From: Streptomyces tsukubensis
GTDB lineage: Bacteria; Actinomycetota; Actinomycetes; Streptomycetales; Streptomycetaceae
NCBI RefSeq assembly: GCF_003932715.1
Contig: NZ_CP020700.1
Location: 4,548,501 to 4,612,500, forward strand
Direction: 5' to 3'
DNA length: 64,000 nucleotides
The position numbers and the translations under genes are program-made. Numbering within the stretch: position 1 is the stretch's first letter; every line of letters starts with the position of its first letter. The notes under the pieces are model-generated. The model made no database searches. It saw only the letters and a list, made by a program, of their open reading frames with translations, and was not told the DNA's origin. Of this stretch, positions 26,281 through 34,941 are shown one piece after another.

Positions 26281-26378
26281 CCCGGCGGTCGGCAGGGCCC
26301 GGGGTCCGTACCGGTTCAGGCCCGGCGGTCGGCCGGGCTCGGGGTCCGTACCGGTTCAGGCCCGGCGGTCGGCCGGGG
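26281..26378. repeat. 40-bp tandem repeats (two and a half copies) overlapping a gene end
   Basis: Units beginning CCCGGCGGTCGGC start at 26281, 26321 and 26361, with GGGGTCCGTACCGGTTCAGG in each full copy. More divergent copies extend leftwards to about 26200. The stop codon and last codons of the convergent ABC ATPase gene (26356) lie within the repeat array, so copy number changes could alter its C-terminus. Confidence 0.75.
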
Positions 26379-27549
26379 CCGGGAGGCTTTCGACCGATTC
26401 GAGGGCGACCTCGGTACGGGGGACGGCCCGCTCGTCCGCGTCGATGGAGCGCCGCAGCGCCTCGTGCAGCCGCGCCGGGGTGAGCACCCCGAGGAAACGT
26501 CCCTTCTCCTCCTTGTCGATCACCGCTATCCACCCCGCGTCGTGCTGGAGCATCGTGGCGAACGCCTGCTTCAGGGAGGCGCCCAGCGGCAGCCAGGCGT
26601 CCATCCGGCGGGCGTGTTCGCGTACGGTGCCGCCCGCGCTGGTGCCCGCCGCACCGGTCCCCCGGGCGTGTTCCGCAGCGATCCAGCCGTGGAGGTTGTC
26701 CTGTCCGTCCAGGACGACGGCCCAGCGGGCGCCCAGATCGCGGGGGAGGGGATCGTCGAGGTGGACCACCGGCGGCTGCTCCAGGTCGCCCTCTTCGATG
26801 GGGGTGACCGACAGCCGCTTCAGCCCGCGGTCCGCACCCACGAAATCGGCGACGTACGGGGTGGCGGGGGCGCCCAGGACGGCGGCGGGGGCGTCGAACT
26901 GCTCGATCCGGCCCTGCCCGTAGACGGCGATCCGGTCGCCGAGGCGGACCGCCTCCTCGATGTCGTGGGTGACGAACAGGACGGTCTTCCGCATCTGCTG
27001 CTGGAGGCGGAGGAACTCGTTCTGGAGGTGCTCGCGGACCACCGGGTCGACCGCCCCGAAGGGCTCGTCCATCAGCAGCACCGGCGGGTCGGCGGCGAGC
27101 GCCCTGGCCACCCCGACCCGCTGGCGCTGACCGCCCGAGAGCTGGTCGGGGTAGCGGTCGCCGTGGACGGCCGGGTCGAGGCCGACCAGGTCGAGGAGTT
27201 CGGCGGCCCGGGCGCGGGCCTTCTTCCGGGGCCAGTTCAGGAGGTGCGGGACGGTCGCGGTGTTGTCGAGGACCGTACGGTGCGGGAAGAGCCCGACCTG
27301 CTGGATGACGTAGCCGATCCGGCGCCGCAACTTCACCGGGTCGACCGTGGATATGTCCTCGCCGTCGAGGAGTATGCGCCCGCTGCTGGGCTCGATGAGC
27401 CGGTTGACCATCTTCATGGTGGTGGTCTTGCCGCAGCCGGACGGGCCGACGAGCGTGATCAGTTCGCCCTCGTTCACCTCGAACGACAGATCGTCGACGG
27501 CCGTCGTGCCGTCCGGATACCGCTTGGTGACGTGCTCGAAACGGATCAT
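26356..27549 (-). CDS. Osmoprotectant (glycine betaine/choline-type) ABC transporter ATP-binding protein with CBS region
   Basis: A 397-residue ATPase starting at ATG 27549 with GGGGAA upstream. Walker A GPSGCGKTT is at 35-43, the Q-loop IGYVIQQVGLFPH follows, then the signature LSGGQRQRVGVARAL and Walker B VLLMDEPFGAVD. The C-terminal part (about 250-380) includes a CBS-like stretch (WIAVIDKEEKGRFLGVLTPARLHEAL), as in ProV/OpuCA-type transporters that sense ionic strength. The permease and binding protein genes are divergent, starting at 27686. The final residues fall inside a 40-bp repeat array. Confidence 0.92.
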   Translation of the reverse strand: MIRFEHVTKRYPDGTTAVDDLSFEVNEGELITLVGPSGCGKTTTMKMVNRLIEPSSGRILLDGEDISTVDPVKLRRRIGYVIQQVGLFPHRTVLDNTATVPHLLNWPRKKARARAAELLDLVGLDPAVHGDRYPDQLSGGQRQRVGVARALAADPPVLLMDEPFGAVDPVVREHLQNEFLRLQQQMRKTVLFVTHDIEEAVRLGDRIAVYGQGRIEQFDAPAAVLGAPATPYVADFVGADRGLKRLSVTPIEEGDLEQPPVVHLDDPLPRDLGARWAVVLDGQDNLHGWIAAEHARGTGAAGTSAGGTVREHARRMDAWLPLGASLKQAFATMLQHDAGWIAVIDKEEKGRFLGVLTPARLHEALRRSIDADERAVPRTEVALESVESLPAPADRRA

Positions 27550-27685
27550 GGTTCCCCATTGTGGCGGGTGGTGTGTGAAGCCCATGTTGCCGTCGGATGG
27601 CACCCCAGGGCGATTGTCGGTGGCGGGAGTTAGGGTCTTTCCAGGCGGCGGACATATGTTCGCCGGCGCGGGGGAGGTGGGGGAT

Positions 27686-28432
27686 ATGAGCATCGGCGCG
27701 GCCGCGCGGCAGAACTGCCTGACGGCCAACGACTGGGTCTGCGGGGAGTATCTCCGCACCCGGAGCGAGGAGCTGACCGAAGCGACGGTCCAGCATGTGT
27801 GGATCACGGTCGTCTCGGTGCTGATCGGGCTGCTCGTGGCCTTTCCACTGGCCCTGCTCGCCCGGGCCAGGCCCGGATTCGCGGGCCCGGTCCTCGGCCT
27901 GACGACCCTGCTGTACACGATTCCGTCGCTGGCGATGTTCTCCCTGCTGCTGCCCGTGTTCGGGCTCTCCGCGGCCCTGGTCGTCACCGGTCTGGTGCTG
28001 TACTCCCTGACCATCCTGGTACGGAACATCCTGGCCGGACTGGACGCGGTGCCCGCCGAGGTGCGGGAAGCCGCCCGCGGTATGGGGTACGGGACGTGGC
28101 GGCTGTTCCGCGAGGTGGAACTGCCCCTGGCGCTCCCCGCGCTGATGGCCGGCCTCCGGATAGCCACGGTGTCGACGATCGCGCTGACCACCGTCGGCGC
28201 GCTGGTCGGCAAGGGCGGTCTGGGCAATCTCATCGACGAGGGCGTGCAGACCACCTTCAAGGCGCAGGTGCTCACCGCCTCGGTGATCTGTGTGCTGCTG
28301 GCGGTCACCGCCGATCTGCTGCTGCTCGGGGCGCAGCGGCTGCTGACGCCGTGGACCCGGGTGCCGAAGGCGGCAGGCAGGAGCCGCCGCCTCCTGATGC
28401 CCCGGATACCGGCGGCGGGGAAGGGGGCCTGA
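27686..28432 (+). CDS. Osmoprotectant ABC transporter permease 1
   Basis: A 248-residue inner-membrane permease starting at ATG 27686 behind GGGGAGG. About five or six hydrophobic helices are present, and the ATPase-coupling loop EVREAARGMGYGTWRLFREVELPLALPALMAG is typical of ProW/OpuCB-type proteins. Its stop overlaps the start of the second permease (TGATG), so the two are cotranslated and probably form a heterodimer. Confidence 0.92.
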   Translation: MSIGAAARQNCLTANDWVCGEYLRTRSEELTEATVQHVWITVVSVLIGLLVAFPLALLARARPGFAGPVLGLTTLLYTIPSLAMFSLLLPVFGLSAALVVTGLVLYSLTILVRNILAGLDAVPAEVREAARGMGYGTWRLFREVELPLALPALMAGLRIATVSTIALTTVGALVGKGGLGNLIDEGVQTTFKAQVLTASVICVLLAVTADLLLLGAQRLLTPWTRVPKAAGRSRRLLMPRIPAAGKGA

Positions 28433-29148
28433 TGGGGGTGCTGGCCGATGCCTGGACCTGGCTGGCCACCGGGTCCAACTGGTCGGGGGAGAGCGGTGTC
28501 TGGCACCGGCTGGGCGAGCATGTGTACGTGAGCGGCGCCGCCCTGGTGGTGGCCGCCGCGATCGCCCTGCCGCTCGCCTTCTGGCTGGGCCATATCGGCC
28601 GGGGTGGCGCCCTCGCGGTGAACATCTCCAACGTGGGCCGGGCGATTCCGGTGTTCGCCGTCCTCGCGCTGCTGATGCTCACCCCGCTGCGCAGCGAGGG
28701 CTATCTGCCGACGATCATCGCCCTGGTGCTGTTCGCCGTGCCGCCGCTGCTGACCAACGCCTATGTCGGGATGCGCGAGGTCGACCGGTCGGTGGTGGAG
28801 GCCGCGCGCGGTATGGGCATGTCGGGGCCGCAGGTGTTCCGCCGGGTCGAGCTCCCGCTGGCCTACCCCCTGCTGATGACCGGGATCCGGTCGGCGTCCG
28901 TCCAGGTCGTCGCCACGGCCACCATCGCGTCGATGGTCGGCCAGGGAGGTCTCGGCCGGATCATCACCGCCGGATTCGCCACCTACAACACCCCTCAGGT
29001 GGTGGCCGGGGCGCTGCTCGCGGCGCTGCTGGCGCTGGTGGTGGAGGCGGTGCTGCTCGCGGTGGACCGGCTGGCGGGCCCCGGTGCCGCGCGCCGCAGG
29101 GCCCGGCGCGGGGAGGCCCGTCCGCTGCCTTCCGGGGCCGGTGCATGA
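28432..29148 (+). CDS. Osmoprotectant ABC transporter permease 2
   Basis: A 238-residue permease, ATG 28432, with the coupling motif VEAARGMGMSGPQVFRRVELPLAYPLLMTG. It has five or six transmembrane helices and a short Arg-rich tail. It is paired with the preceding permease and with the substrate-binding lipoprotein gene that follows after 268 bases. Confidence 0.92.
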   Translation: MGVLADAWTWLATGSNWSGESGVWHRLGEHVYVSGAALVVAAAIALPLAFWLGHIGRGGALAVNISNVGRAIPVFAVLALLMLTPLRSEGYLPTIIALVLFAVPPLLTNAYVGMREVDRSVVEAARGMGMSGPQVFRRVELPLAYPLLMTGIRSASVQVVATATIASMVGQGGLGRIITAGFATYNTPQVVAGALLAALLALVVEAVLLAVDRLAGPGAARRRARRGEARPLPSGAGA

Positions 29149-29416
29149 GGCGTATCCGTATCCCGTGCGGGCCTACTGCTTCCCGTCGGCCCCGTACCGC
29201 CCGGTGTGCCGTTGCGGGCACCGCGCGGCGCCGACCGGTCCCGTGCGCCGCCGGGCGTCCGACCGCCTGTTCCATGACCCGGTGTCCGGCCCGGCCGGTC
29301 CCCGGCCGACAGGGGTCCCTCTTCCGGACCGGACCGGGCCGGTGAGCCCGGCGATTTCCGCCAGACCCCGGCTGTACGAGCCGCAGGGCCGCAGCCTTCC
29401 GAACGGAGAAACAGTC

Positions 29417-30403
29417 ATGTCCCTGAGCTTCCGGCCGTCTCGGCCGCTGCGTGCCGCCGCTGCCGCACTGACCGCTGTTGCCCTCGCGGGCTCCCTCGCC
29501 GCCTGCGGTGACGGTGACAGCCTGGAGAAGTCGAAGAACGGGTCGGGAGGAGGTTCGGAAGGAAAGGGCGGCTCCCTGGTCGTCGGGGCCGCGTCCTTCA
29601 CCGAGTCCAAGATCCTCGCCGAACTGTATGCACAACTCCTTGCGGATAACGGCTATAAGACGTCCGTCACCACGGTGAAGAACCGCGAGCTGTACGAACC
29701 GGCGCTGGAGAGAGGCGAGATCGACATCGTTCCGGAATATGCGGCGACCCTCGCCGAATTCCTGAACGCGAAGGCGAACGGCCCGAAGGCGCCGGAGGAG
29801 AAGCCGGTCGCGTCCAGCGATGTCACGGCCACCGTCGCCGCCCTCACCGAGCTGGCCGGACCGCGCGGGCTGAAGGTCCTCCCCGCGGGCGGCGCCGTCG
29901 ACCAGAACGCCTTCGCCGTGAGCAAGGAGTTCGCGGAGAAGAACAGCCTGAAGACGCTCTCCGATCTGGGCCGGGCCAAGCTGAAGGTGCGGATCGCTGC
30001 GGGCGACGAGTGCGCGGTACGGCCGTTCTGCGCGCCCGGACTGAAGAAGATGTACGGCATCGACGTCTCGGGGATCGACCCCAAGGGCGTCGGCACCCCG
30101 CAGTCCAAGCAGGCGGTGAAGGACGGCGCGGCGCAGTTGGTGCTCACCACGACCACGGATGCGGTGATGGACGGTCTGGTCTTCCTCGACGACGACAAGA
30201 AGCTCCAGAACGCCGACAACGTCCTTCCGGTGGTGAACGCGAAGGACGCGGGCGACCCGAAGATAGCCGCCGCCCTCGACCGGCTGACCAAGGTGCTCAC
30301 TACCGGCGACCTCGCCGCGCTGAACCGCAAGGTGGACGCCGAGCGGGCCAAGCCGGAGGACGTGGCGAAGGAGTACCTCCGGTCGAAGTCGCTGCTGAAG
30401 TAG
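29417..30403 (+). CDS. Osmoprotectant ABC transporter substrate-binding lipoprotein (ProX/OpuCC-like)
   Basis: A 328-residue protein with a lipoprotein signal peptide: twin-Arg-containing start, hydrophobic core and lipobox LAGSLAAC with the lipidated cysteine at residue 30. A Gly/Ser/Lys linker is followed by the binding domain, VVGAASFTESKILAELYAQLL, VPEYAATLAEFLNAKA and QLVLTTTTDAVMDGLVFLDDD. This matches OpuAC-family proteins that bind quaternary amines such as glycine betaine or choline. The ATG at 29417 has GGAGA seven bases upstream. The whole transporter is ATPase (divergent), two permeases and this protein. Confidence 0.92.
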   Translation: MSLSFRPSRPLRAAAAALTAVALAGSLAACGDGDSLEKSKNGSGGGSEGKGGSLVVGAASFTESKILAELYAQLLADNGYKTSVTTVKNRELYEPALERGEIDIVPEYAATLAEFLNAKANGPKAPEEKPVASSDVTATVAALTELAGPRGLKVLPAGGAVDQNAFAVSKEFAEKNSLKTLSDLGRAKLKVRIAAGDECAVRPFCAPGLKKMYGIDVSGIDPKGVGTPQSKQAVKDGAAQLVLTTTTDAVMDGLVFLDDDKKLQNADNVLPVVNAKDAGDPKIAAALDRLTKVLTTGDLAALNRKVDAERAKPEDVAKEYLRSKSLLK

Positions 30404-30844
30404 GGCCTGCGGGGCGGCGCTGACGTCGTGCTCGCGGGCGGCTTCCGGGCGGCTTGCGGGCGGGCGGCACCGGGCCGGTGGCCGCCCGCTGCCGCAGGCG
30501 CCTCGGGGTCCGGGCCGGGTTGTCGGCGGGACTGTCCGGCGGGCCGGGGCAGGTCTCTTGGGGCCGGGGCCCCGGTTGCCCGGCGGGCCGTCCGCGCCCG
30601 GCTCGAACACCGTCGGCCCCATCCGCCCCGGCTATCCCGGCCGTAACGCCCAAGGCGTTCCCTAAGCGCCGTGGAGAGAAGGTGAAGAAGCGGCAGAACA
30701 TCCCGCTCATGGCCGAGTTCGCCCTACACGGAGTTGCCTGTCCGGTGAATCGGAGGGTGTCGGGGACGGCGATCCGGCCTTAGCGGCGGGATATTTGCCG
30801 ACCCGCCATCCCATTCCCGCTCAACGCACGGTAAATTTCGGGCC
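30404..30844. other. Intergenic gap between the binding-protein gene and a coiled-coil membrane protein gene
   Basis: A 441-base stretch with no convincing gene. A 33-codon frame from GTG near 30681 (VKKRQNIPLMAEF...) has a GAGAAGG site, but it is short and without family support. The right end (30780-30840) is relatively AT-rich, containing GATATTTGCC and GGTAAATTTC, and probably holds the promoter of the next gene, whose ATG has no ribosome binding site. Confidence 0.45.
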
Positions 30845-32281
30845 ATGCCCCGTGGACGCCACCGCCATTCCCCTCCCCTGCACAGGCTGCTGCCGCCGTC
30901 GGCGGTGGCCGGAGCGTCGGTGCTGAGTGCCGCCGGCGCATGGCTGCTCACCGATCCGGTGCTGCTGCGGTCCTTGGCCGCGGTGGCCGCCGCGGCCGCC
31001 GTCAGCGGCGCGGTGCTGATGCGCCGCTGGGACCGGTCCGCGGGCCGCCGGGTCGCTGAGGTCACCCGGGGCCGGGCCAACGACGCCTGGCAGCACGAGG
31101 AGCGGGTGGCGGAGCTGGAGTCCGAGGTCGACGAGGCGCGCGAGCTGCGGGCCAAGCTGGAGACCAAGCTCCGGGCCAAGCGGGTCGAGCTGGCCAAGCT
31201 CCGCAACGAGCACGCCGAGCTGCTCCGTCGCTATGCCGCCGCGGAGACCGGCCGGGCGAGCGCCCTGGAAGGCCGCCGCAAGCTCGCGGTGGAGGCCACG
31301 GCGCCCCAGGACCCCAAGGAGCTTGCGGTGCCGGGCGCGAGCCCCACCGCCGCAACGTATCTGCGCGCTGCGAAGGCGCTGGAGGCCTTGACCCGTAACG
31401 CCGAGGCCCAGGGGCGGCGCGCGGCCGGGGCGACGGCCCGCCCGGGCGGAAGGCCCGCGCTGGAGCCGGTGGCCGCGCCGGGGACGAAAGCCCGGCCCGG
31501 AGGCACCGGAGGCACCGGAGGCACCGGCGGCAACCCGGCGGGCCCCGGGTCGGGCAAGAAGGCCGCGGCGAGTGCGCCGAAGGAGGCCAACACCCCCGCG
31601 GGCGCCCCGAAGGCCCCGGCAGGCAGCAGCGACTCCACAGCGGACGCCGCTCCGAGCACCACAGCGAACACCGCCGCTCCGGACGCAGGAGCCCCGGCCG
31701 ACGGTGCGGCCGAGGCAGCCGCGGGCCCGGTTCCCGCCCCGCGGCCCGACGGCACCCCGGACGGCGACGGCGGCGGCAGCCGTACCCCCGCGAAGCCGGA
31801 CGCCCCCGCCGCCCCGCAGACCGCTCCCCGTACCGCCGCGGCCACCGGCCCCCGTACGGCACCGGCACCGGCAACCGCGCCCGCGCTTCCGGCCGGTCCC
31901 GCCGCCCGCGCCCTCCCCGCCGCCCCGGCACCGGCCGCCGGGCCCGGCGCGATCGTTCCGTACGGCCCCCGCCGCGTCCCCGGTACGACCGTGCGCAGGC
32001 CCGAGGGCGGATTCGACTTCTTCGGCGCGAACACCGGCGCCCCGGCCCCCGGACAGCGCCCCGACGACACCGCGGCCGACGACGGAGAGGCGGCGATCGC
32101 CGCCGCCCAGCGGGCGGACCTCGCGGACGTCGTCGGTGACGAGGCCCTCGCCGAGCACCGGCAGCACACCGGCCGCCCGCACCCGGCCCCCGCTCCGGCG
32201 GGCGAGGTCATCGACCTCACCGCGCACGACGAGACCGAGAAGCTGGACATGTCCGGCCTGCGGAACGCCCTCAGCTCGTAA
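30845..32281 (+). CDS. Membrane protein with coiled coil and long disordered tail
   Basis: A 478-residue protein from ATG 30845. Two hydrophobic stretches lie near residues 20-36 and 42-60 (SLAAVAAAAAVSGAVLM). A charged coiled coil of about 75 residues follows (HEERVAELESEVDEARELRAKLETKLRAKR...). Residues 190-400 are Ala/Pro/Gly/Thr-rich and probably disordered, and the tail EGGFDFFGANTG and EVIDLTAHDETEKLDMSGLRNALS is conserved-looking. This resembles Streptomyces membrane scaffold-type proteins, but I recognise no named domain. Its transcript ends at a strong hairpin shared with nuoD. Confidence 0.8.
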   Translation: MPRGRHRHSPPLHRLLPPSAVAGASVLSAAGAWLLTDPVLLRSLAAVAAAAAVSGAVLMRRWDRSAGRRVAEVTRGRANDAWQHEERVAELESEVDEARELRAKLETKLRAKRVELAKLRNEHAELLRRYAAAETGRASALEGRRKLAVEATAPQDPKELAVPGASPTAATYLRAAKALEALTRNAEAQGRRAAGATARPGGRPALEPVAAPGTKARPGGTGGTGGTGGNPAGPGSGKKAAASAPKEANTPAGAPKAPAGSSDSTADAAPSTTANTAAPDAGAPADGAAEAAAGPVPAPRPDGTPDGDGGGSRTPAKPDAPAAPQTAPRTAAATGPRTAPAPATAPALPAGPAARALPAAPAPAAGPGAIVPYGPRRVPGTTVRRPEGGFDFFGANTGAPAPGQRPDDTAADDGEAAIAAAQRADLADVVGDEALAEHRQHTGRPHPAPAPAGEVIDLTAHDETEKLDMSGLRNALSS

Positions 32282-32307
32282 CCCCGGCGGATAGAACCCC
32301 CAACGCG

Positions 32308-32347
32308 AGGCACCCGGCCCGGACCGCACGGTCCGCACCGGGTGCCT
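32308..32347. terminator. Bidirectional terminator between convergent genes
   Basis: AGGCACCCGG pairs with CCGGGTGCCT around an inner GGACCG/CGGTCC stem. It lies between the plus-strand coiled-coil gene and the minus-strand nuoD homologue, 35 bases before the latter's stop. Confidence 0.75.
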
Positions 32348-32381
32348 TCGAGTTATCCCAGCTACTTCGCCCTGCTCGGCC

Positions 32382-33524
32382 TTACTTGTCGATGTCTCCG
32401 ACGACGAAGAACAGCGACCCCAGGATCGCCACCATGTCCGCGACCAGCGTCCCCGGCAGCAGTACCGCCAGCGCCTGGATGTTGTTGTACGACGCCGAGC
32501 GCAGCTTCAGCCGGTAGGGCGTCTTCTCGCCCTTGGAGACCAGGTAGTAGCCGTTGATCCCGAGCGGGTTCTCCGTCCAGGCGTACGTATGCCCCTCGGG
32601 CGCCTTCAGCACCTTCGGCAGCCGCTGGTTCACCGGCCCCGGCGGCAGTTCGGCCAGCCGGTCGAGACAGGCGTCCGCCAGGTCCAGGGAGTTGTGCGTC
32701 TGCTCCAGCAGCACCTCGAACCGGGCCAGGCAGTCCCCGTCGGGCCGGGTCACGACCTTCAGGGTGTCCGCGAGTTCCCCGTACGCCAGATACGGCTCGT
32801 CGCGCCGCAGGTCGAAGTCGACGCCCGAGGCACGGGCGATCGGACCGCTGACGCCGTACGCGTGGACCGCGTCCGCGCCGAGCACCCCCACGCCCCTGGT
32901 ACGGCCCCGGAAGATCTCGTTGCCGAGCACCAGCTTGTCGTAGACGTCCATCCGGGACCGTACGTCGGCGACCGCGTGCCGCACCCGGCCCGCCCAGCCC
33001 GCCGGAAGGTCCTCCTTCAGCCCGCCGACCCGGTTGAACATGTAGTGCATCCGGCCGCCGGACACCTCCTCCATCACCGTCTGGAGCTCCTCGCGCTCCC
33101 GGAAGGCGTGGAAGACGGGCGTGATCCCGCCCAGCTCCAGCGGATAGGAGCCGAGGAACATCAGATGGTTCAGCACCCGGTTCAACTCGGCGAGCAGGGT
33201 CCGCAGCCAGACCGCGCGCTCCGGCACCTCCATGCCGAGCATCCGCTCCACGGCCATCACGACGCCCAGCTCGTTCGAGAACGCGGACAGCCAGTCGTGG
33301 CGGTTGGCGAGCATGACGATCTGGCGGTAGTCGCGCGCCTCGAAGAGCTTCTCGGCGCCGCGGTGCATATAGCCGATGACGGGTTCGGCGTGCCGCACGA
33401 TCTCGCCGTCGAGGACCAGCCGGAGCCGGAGCACCCCGTGGGTGGACGGATGCTGGGGCCCGATGTTGAGCACCATGTCGGTGCTTTCCGCGGTGCCGCC
33501 GAGGCTGAACGTCGTCTCCGTCAT
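32382..33524 (-). CDS. Orphan NADH-quinone oxidoreductase subunit D homologue
   Basis: A 380-residue NuoD-family protein standing alone, without other complex I genes nearby. It keeps [29 protein letters not shown] and the C-terminal ending [20 protein letters not shown]. In respiratory NuoD a tyrosine in the RxDYxxxxxNE segment binds quinone; here the segment is [14 protein letters not shown], with Trp78 at that place. I recall such a second NuoD outside the nuo operon in other Streptomyces (nuoD2). It may be an alternative subunit or may serve another hydrogenase-like complex. Confidence 0.88.
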   Translation of the reverse strand: MTETTFSLGGTAESTDMVLNIGPQHPSTHGVLRLRLVLDGEIVRHAEPVIGYMHRGAEKLFEARDYRQIVMLANRHDWLSAFSNELGVVMAVERMLGMEVPERAVWLRTLLAELNRVLNHLMFLGSYPLELGGITPVFHAFREREELQTVMEEVSGGRMHYMFNRVGGLKEDLPAGWAGRVRHAVADVRSRMDVYDKLVLGNEIFRGRTRGVGVLGADAVHAYGVSGPIARASGVDFDLRRDEPYLAYGELADTLKVVTRPDGDCLARFEVLLEQTHNSLDLADACLDRLAELPPGPVNQRLPKVLKAPEGHTYAWTENPLGINGYYLVSKGEKTPYRLKLRSASYNNIQALAVLLPGTLVADMVAILGSLFFVVGDIDK

Positions 33525-33597
33525 GGGCTCAGTATCTCCCGCGGTACCGCCCGCCGGGTCCGCCCTGCTGTCGCCGTCCCTGCCCGCTCCGTCCCCG

Positions 33598-34611
33598 TCA
33601 CGGTACGGGCTGGTGCAGCCAGAGGAAGTCGCCGAGACCGCCGCGGGCGAGCAGCTCCCCGGCCTCCCCGGCCGCGGACAGCGCCCGCAGATACGCCCCC
33701 GGGTCGGTGGAGGCCAGCGCCAGCGGCGGCCGGGCGGCGGTGACGCCGAGCGCGGCCAGGGCCTCGCGCTGGGTGGTGAGCCGGGCCCCCGGCAGGGCGC
33801 AGGCGTCCAGGGCGACGTGCGAGGTCAGATCGCAGGTGCCGTCCGGTACGGGGGGTACCTCGCGCCCGCCGCGGAAGCCGGTGAGGGTGCCGTACGGGGG
33901 CCGGGCCCCCGCGAGGTGCCCGTAGTCGACGGCGACCGCGAGCCCGGCGCGCAGACTGCCGACGGCCGCCGCCCAGGCCTCGTCGCGCGGCCGCCCGATC
34001 TCGGCCCGGGCCCCGGGCCCGTCCGGCGGCCACCAGCGGGCCAGCCACGCGGCGTCCGCACCGGCGACGGGCGGGCCGAGCCGCTCGCTGCCGTCGGCCC
34101 GGACCTGGACCAGCCGCGGTACGCCCGCTTCGTCGGTCTCGGCGATGTCGACGGGCACATTGTCGAGCCACTCGTTGGCGAAGAGCAGCCCGCCGACCCC
34201 TTCGGGCGGTGTCGCCGTCCAGACGATCCGCGGGTCGAGACCGGCGGGCCGGGGCGCCAGCTCCACGGCGTACGCCCGTACCGGAAAGTCCTCGGGAAGG
34301 GCCGCCAACACCCCGCCGGCCAGCTCGCCCCGGCCCGCGCCCAGATCGACGAAGGCGGGCGGCCCGGCGGCGGGGTCCAGACCGGCGGCCGTCTCGACGA
34401 GCAGCCGGGCGACGGCGGCGGCGAAGAGGGGGGAGGCGTGGACGGAGGTACGGAAGTGGCCCGCGGGCCCCTCGGGACGGAGATAGAACCCGCCGGGGTC
34501 GCCGTAGAGGGCCCGCTCGGTAGCTTCCCGCCAGCCGAGCCACCCGTCCCCTCGGCCCTTGTGGCTCTCGTGGGCGACGCGACCCGGGCCGCGACCCGGG
34601 CCGGATGCCAT
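33598..34611 (-). CDS. MidA-like SAM-dependent methyltransferase family protein (DUF185)
   Basis: A 337-residue protein from ATG 34611, with AGAGGTGG four bases upstream. An in-frame GTG at 34845 would give 415 residues, but the extra 78 residues are low complexity, so I prefer the shorter form. [22 protein letters not shown] is the SAM-binding loop, and [29 protein letters not shown] is the family-typical N-terminus. MidA/NDUFAF7 relatives methylate an arginine in the 49-kDa/NuoD subunit of complex I in mitochondria. The NuoD homologue lies immediately downstream on the same strand, 74 bases away, so a functional link is suggested. Confidence 0.82.
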   Translation of the reverse strand: MASGPGRGPGRVAHESHKGRGDGWLGWREATERALYGDPGGFYLRPEGPAGHFRTSVHASPLFAAAVARLLVETAAGLDPAAGPPAFVDLGAGRGELAGGVLAALPEDFPVRAYAVELAPRPAGLDPRIVWTATPPEGVGGLLFANEWLDNVPVDIAETDEAGVPRLVQVRADGSERLGPPVAGADAAWLARWWPPDGPGARAEIGRPRDEAWAAAVGSLRAGLAVAVDYGHLAGARPPYGTLTGFRGGREVPPVPDGTCDLTSHVALDACALPGARLTTQREALAALGVTAARPPLALASTDPGAYLRALSAAGEAGELLARGGLGDFLWLHQPVP

Positions 34612-34941
34612 CGGGCCACCTCTGGAGGGAACTCCGGACGGAACCCCGGATGAAACGTGTCGTACTTCACTTTCGTCCGGGTGACACCCGGCTTCGCCGC
34701 CGCTCACCACCGGGAGTTCCCTCCGGTCCCCGCCACCATCGCCGTCCGGACCGCCGGACCTCCGCCCCGCCCGCTCACCGATTCGGCGGTCAGGGCCCTG
34801 ACCAGCGGACTCTTCCGCCACACCGATCGTCTCCTCGTCCGTCACGCCCAGCAGTCTCCACCTTGTGGAGTATGCCCTCGCGATCGGGATCGCTCTGACG
34901 GTTGACCTCTACACCTGTCGGCCTTCCCTACGCTGGGTTAC
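34612..34941. promoter_or_regulatory. Divergent region between the MidA-like gene and the two-component system
   Basis: If the MidA-like gene starts at 34611, this 330-base region contains both promoters. TTGACC (34902) and TACGCT (34929-34934) precede GTG 34942 of the kinase; the TACGCT box would give a leaderless mRNA. An alternative start at 34845 for the MidA-like protein would make most of this coding. Confidence 0.45.

Noticed and set aside
30681-30782. 33-codon frame with GAGAAGG upstream
   Set aside because: Too short, no recognised similarity, and it lies in a long gap with no operon support.
34612-34845. N-terminal extension of the MidA-like protein to GTG 34845
   Set aside because: The 78 added residues are low complexity without similarity; a better ribosome binding site exists for ATG 34611. 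Kept as an alternative.
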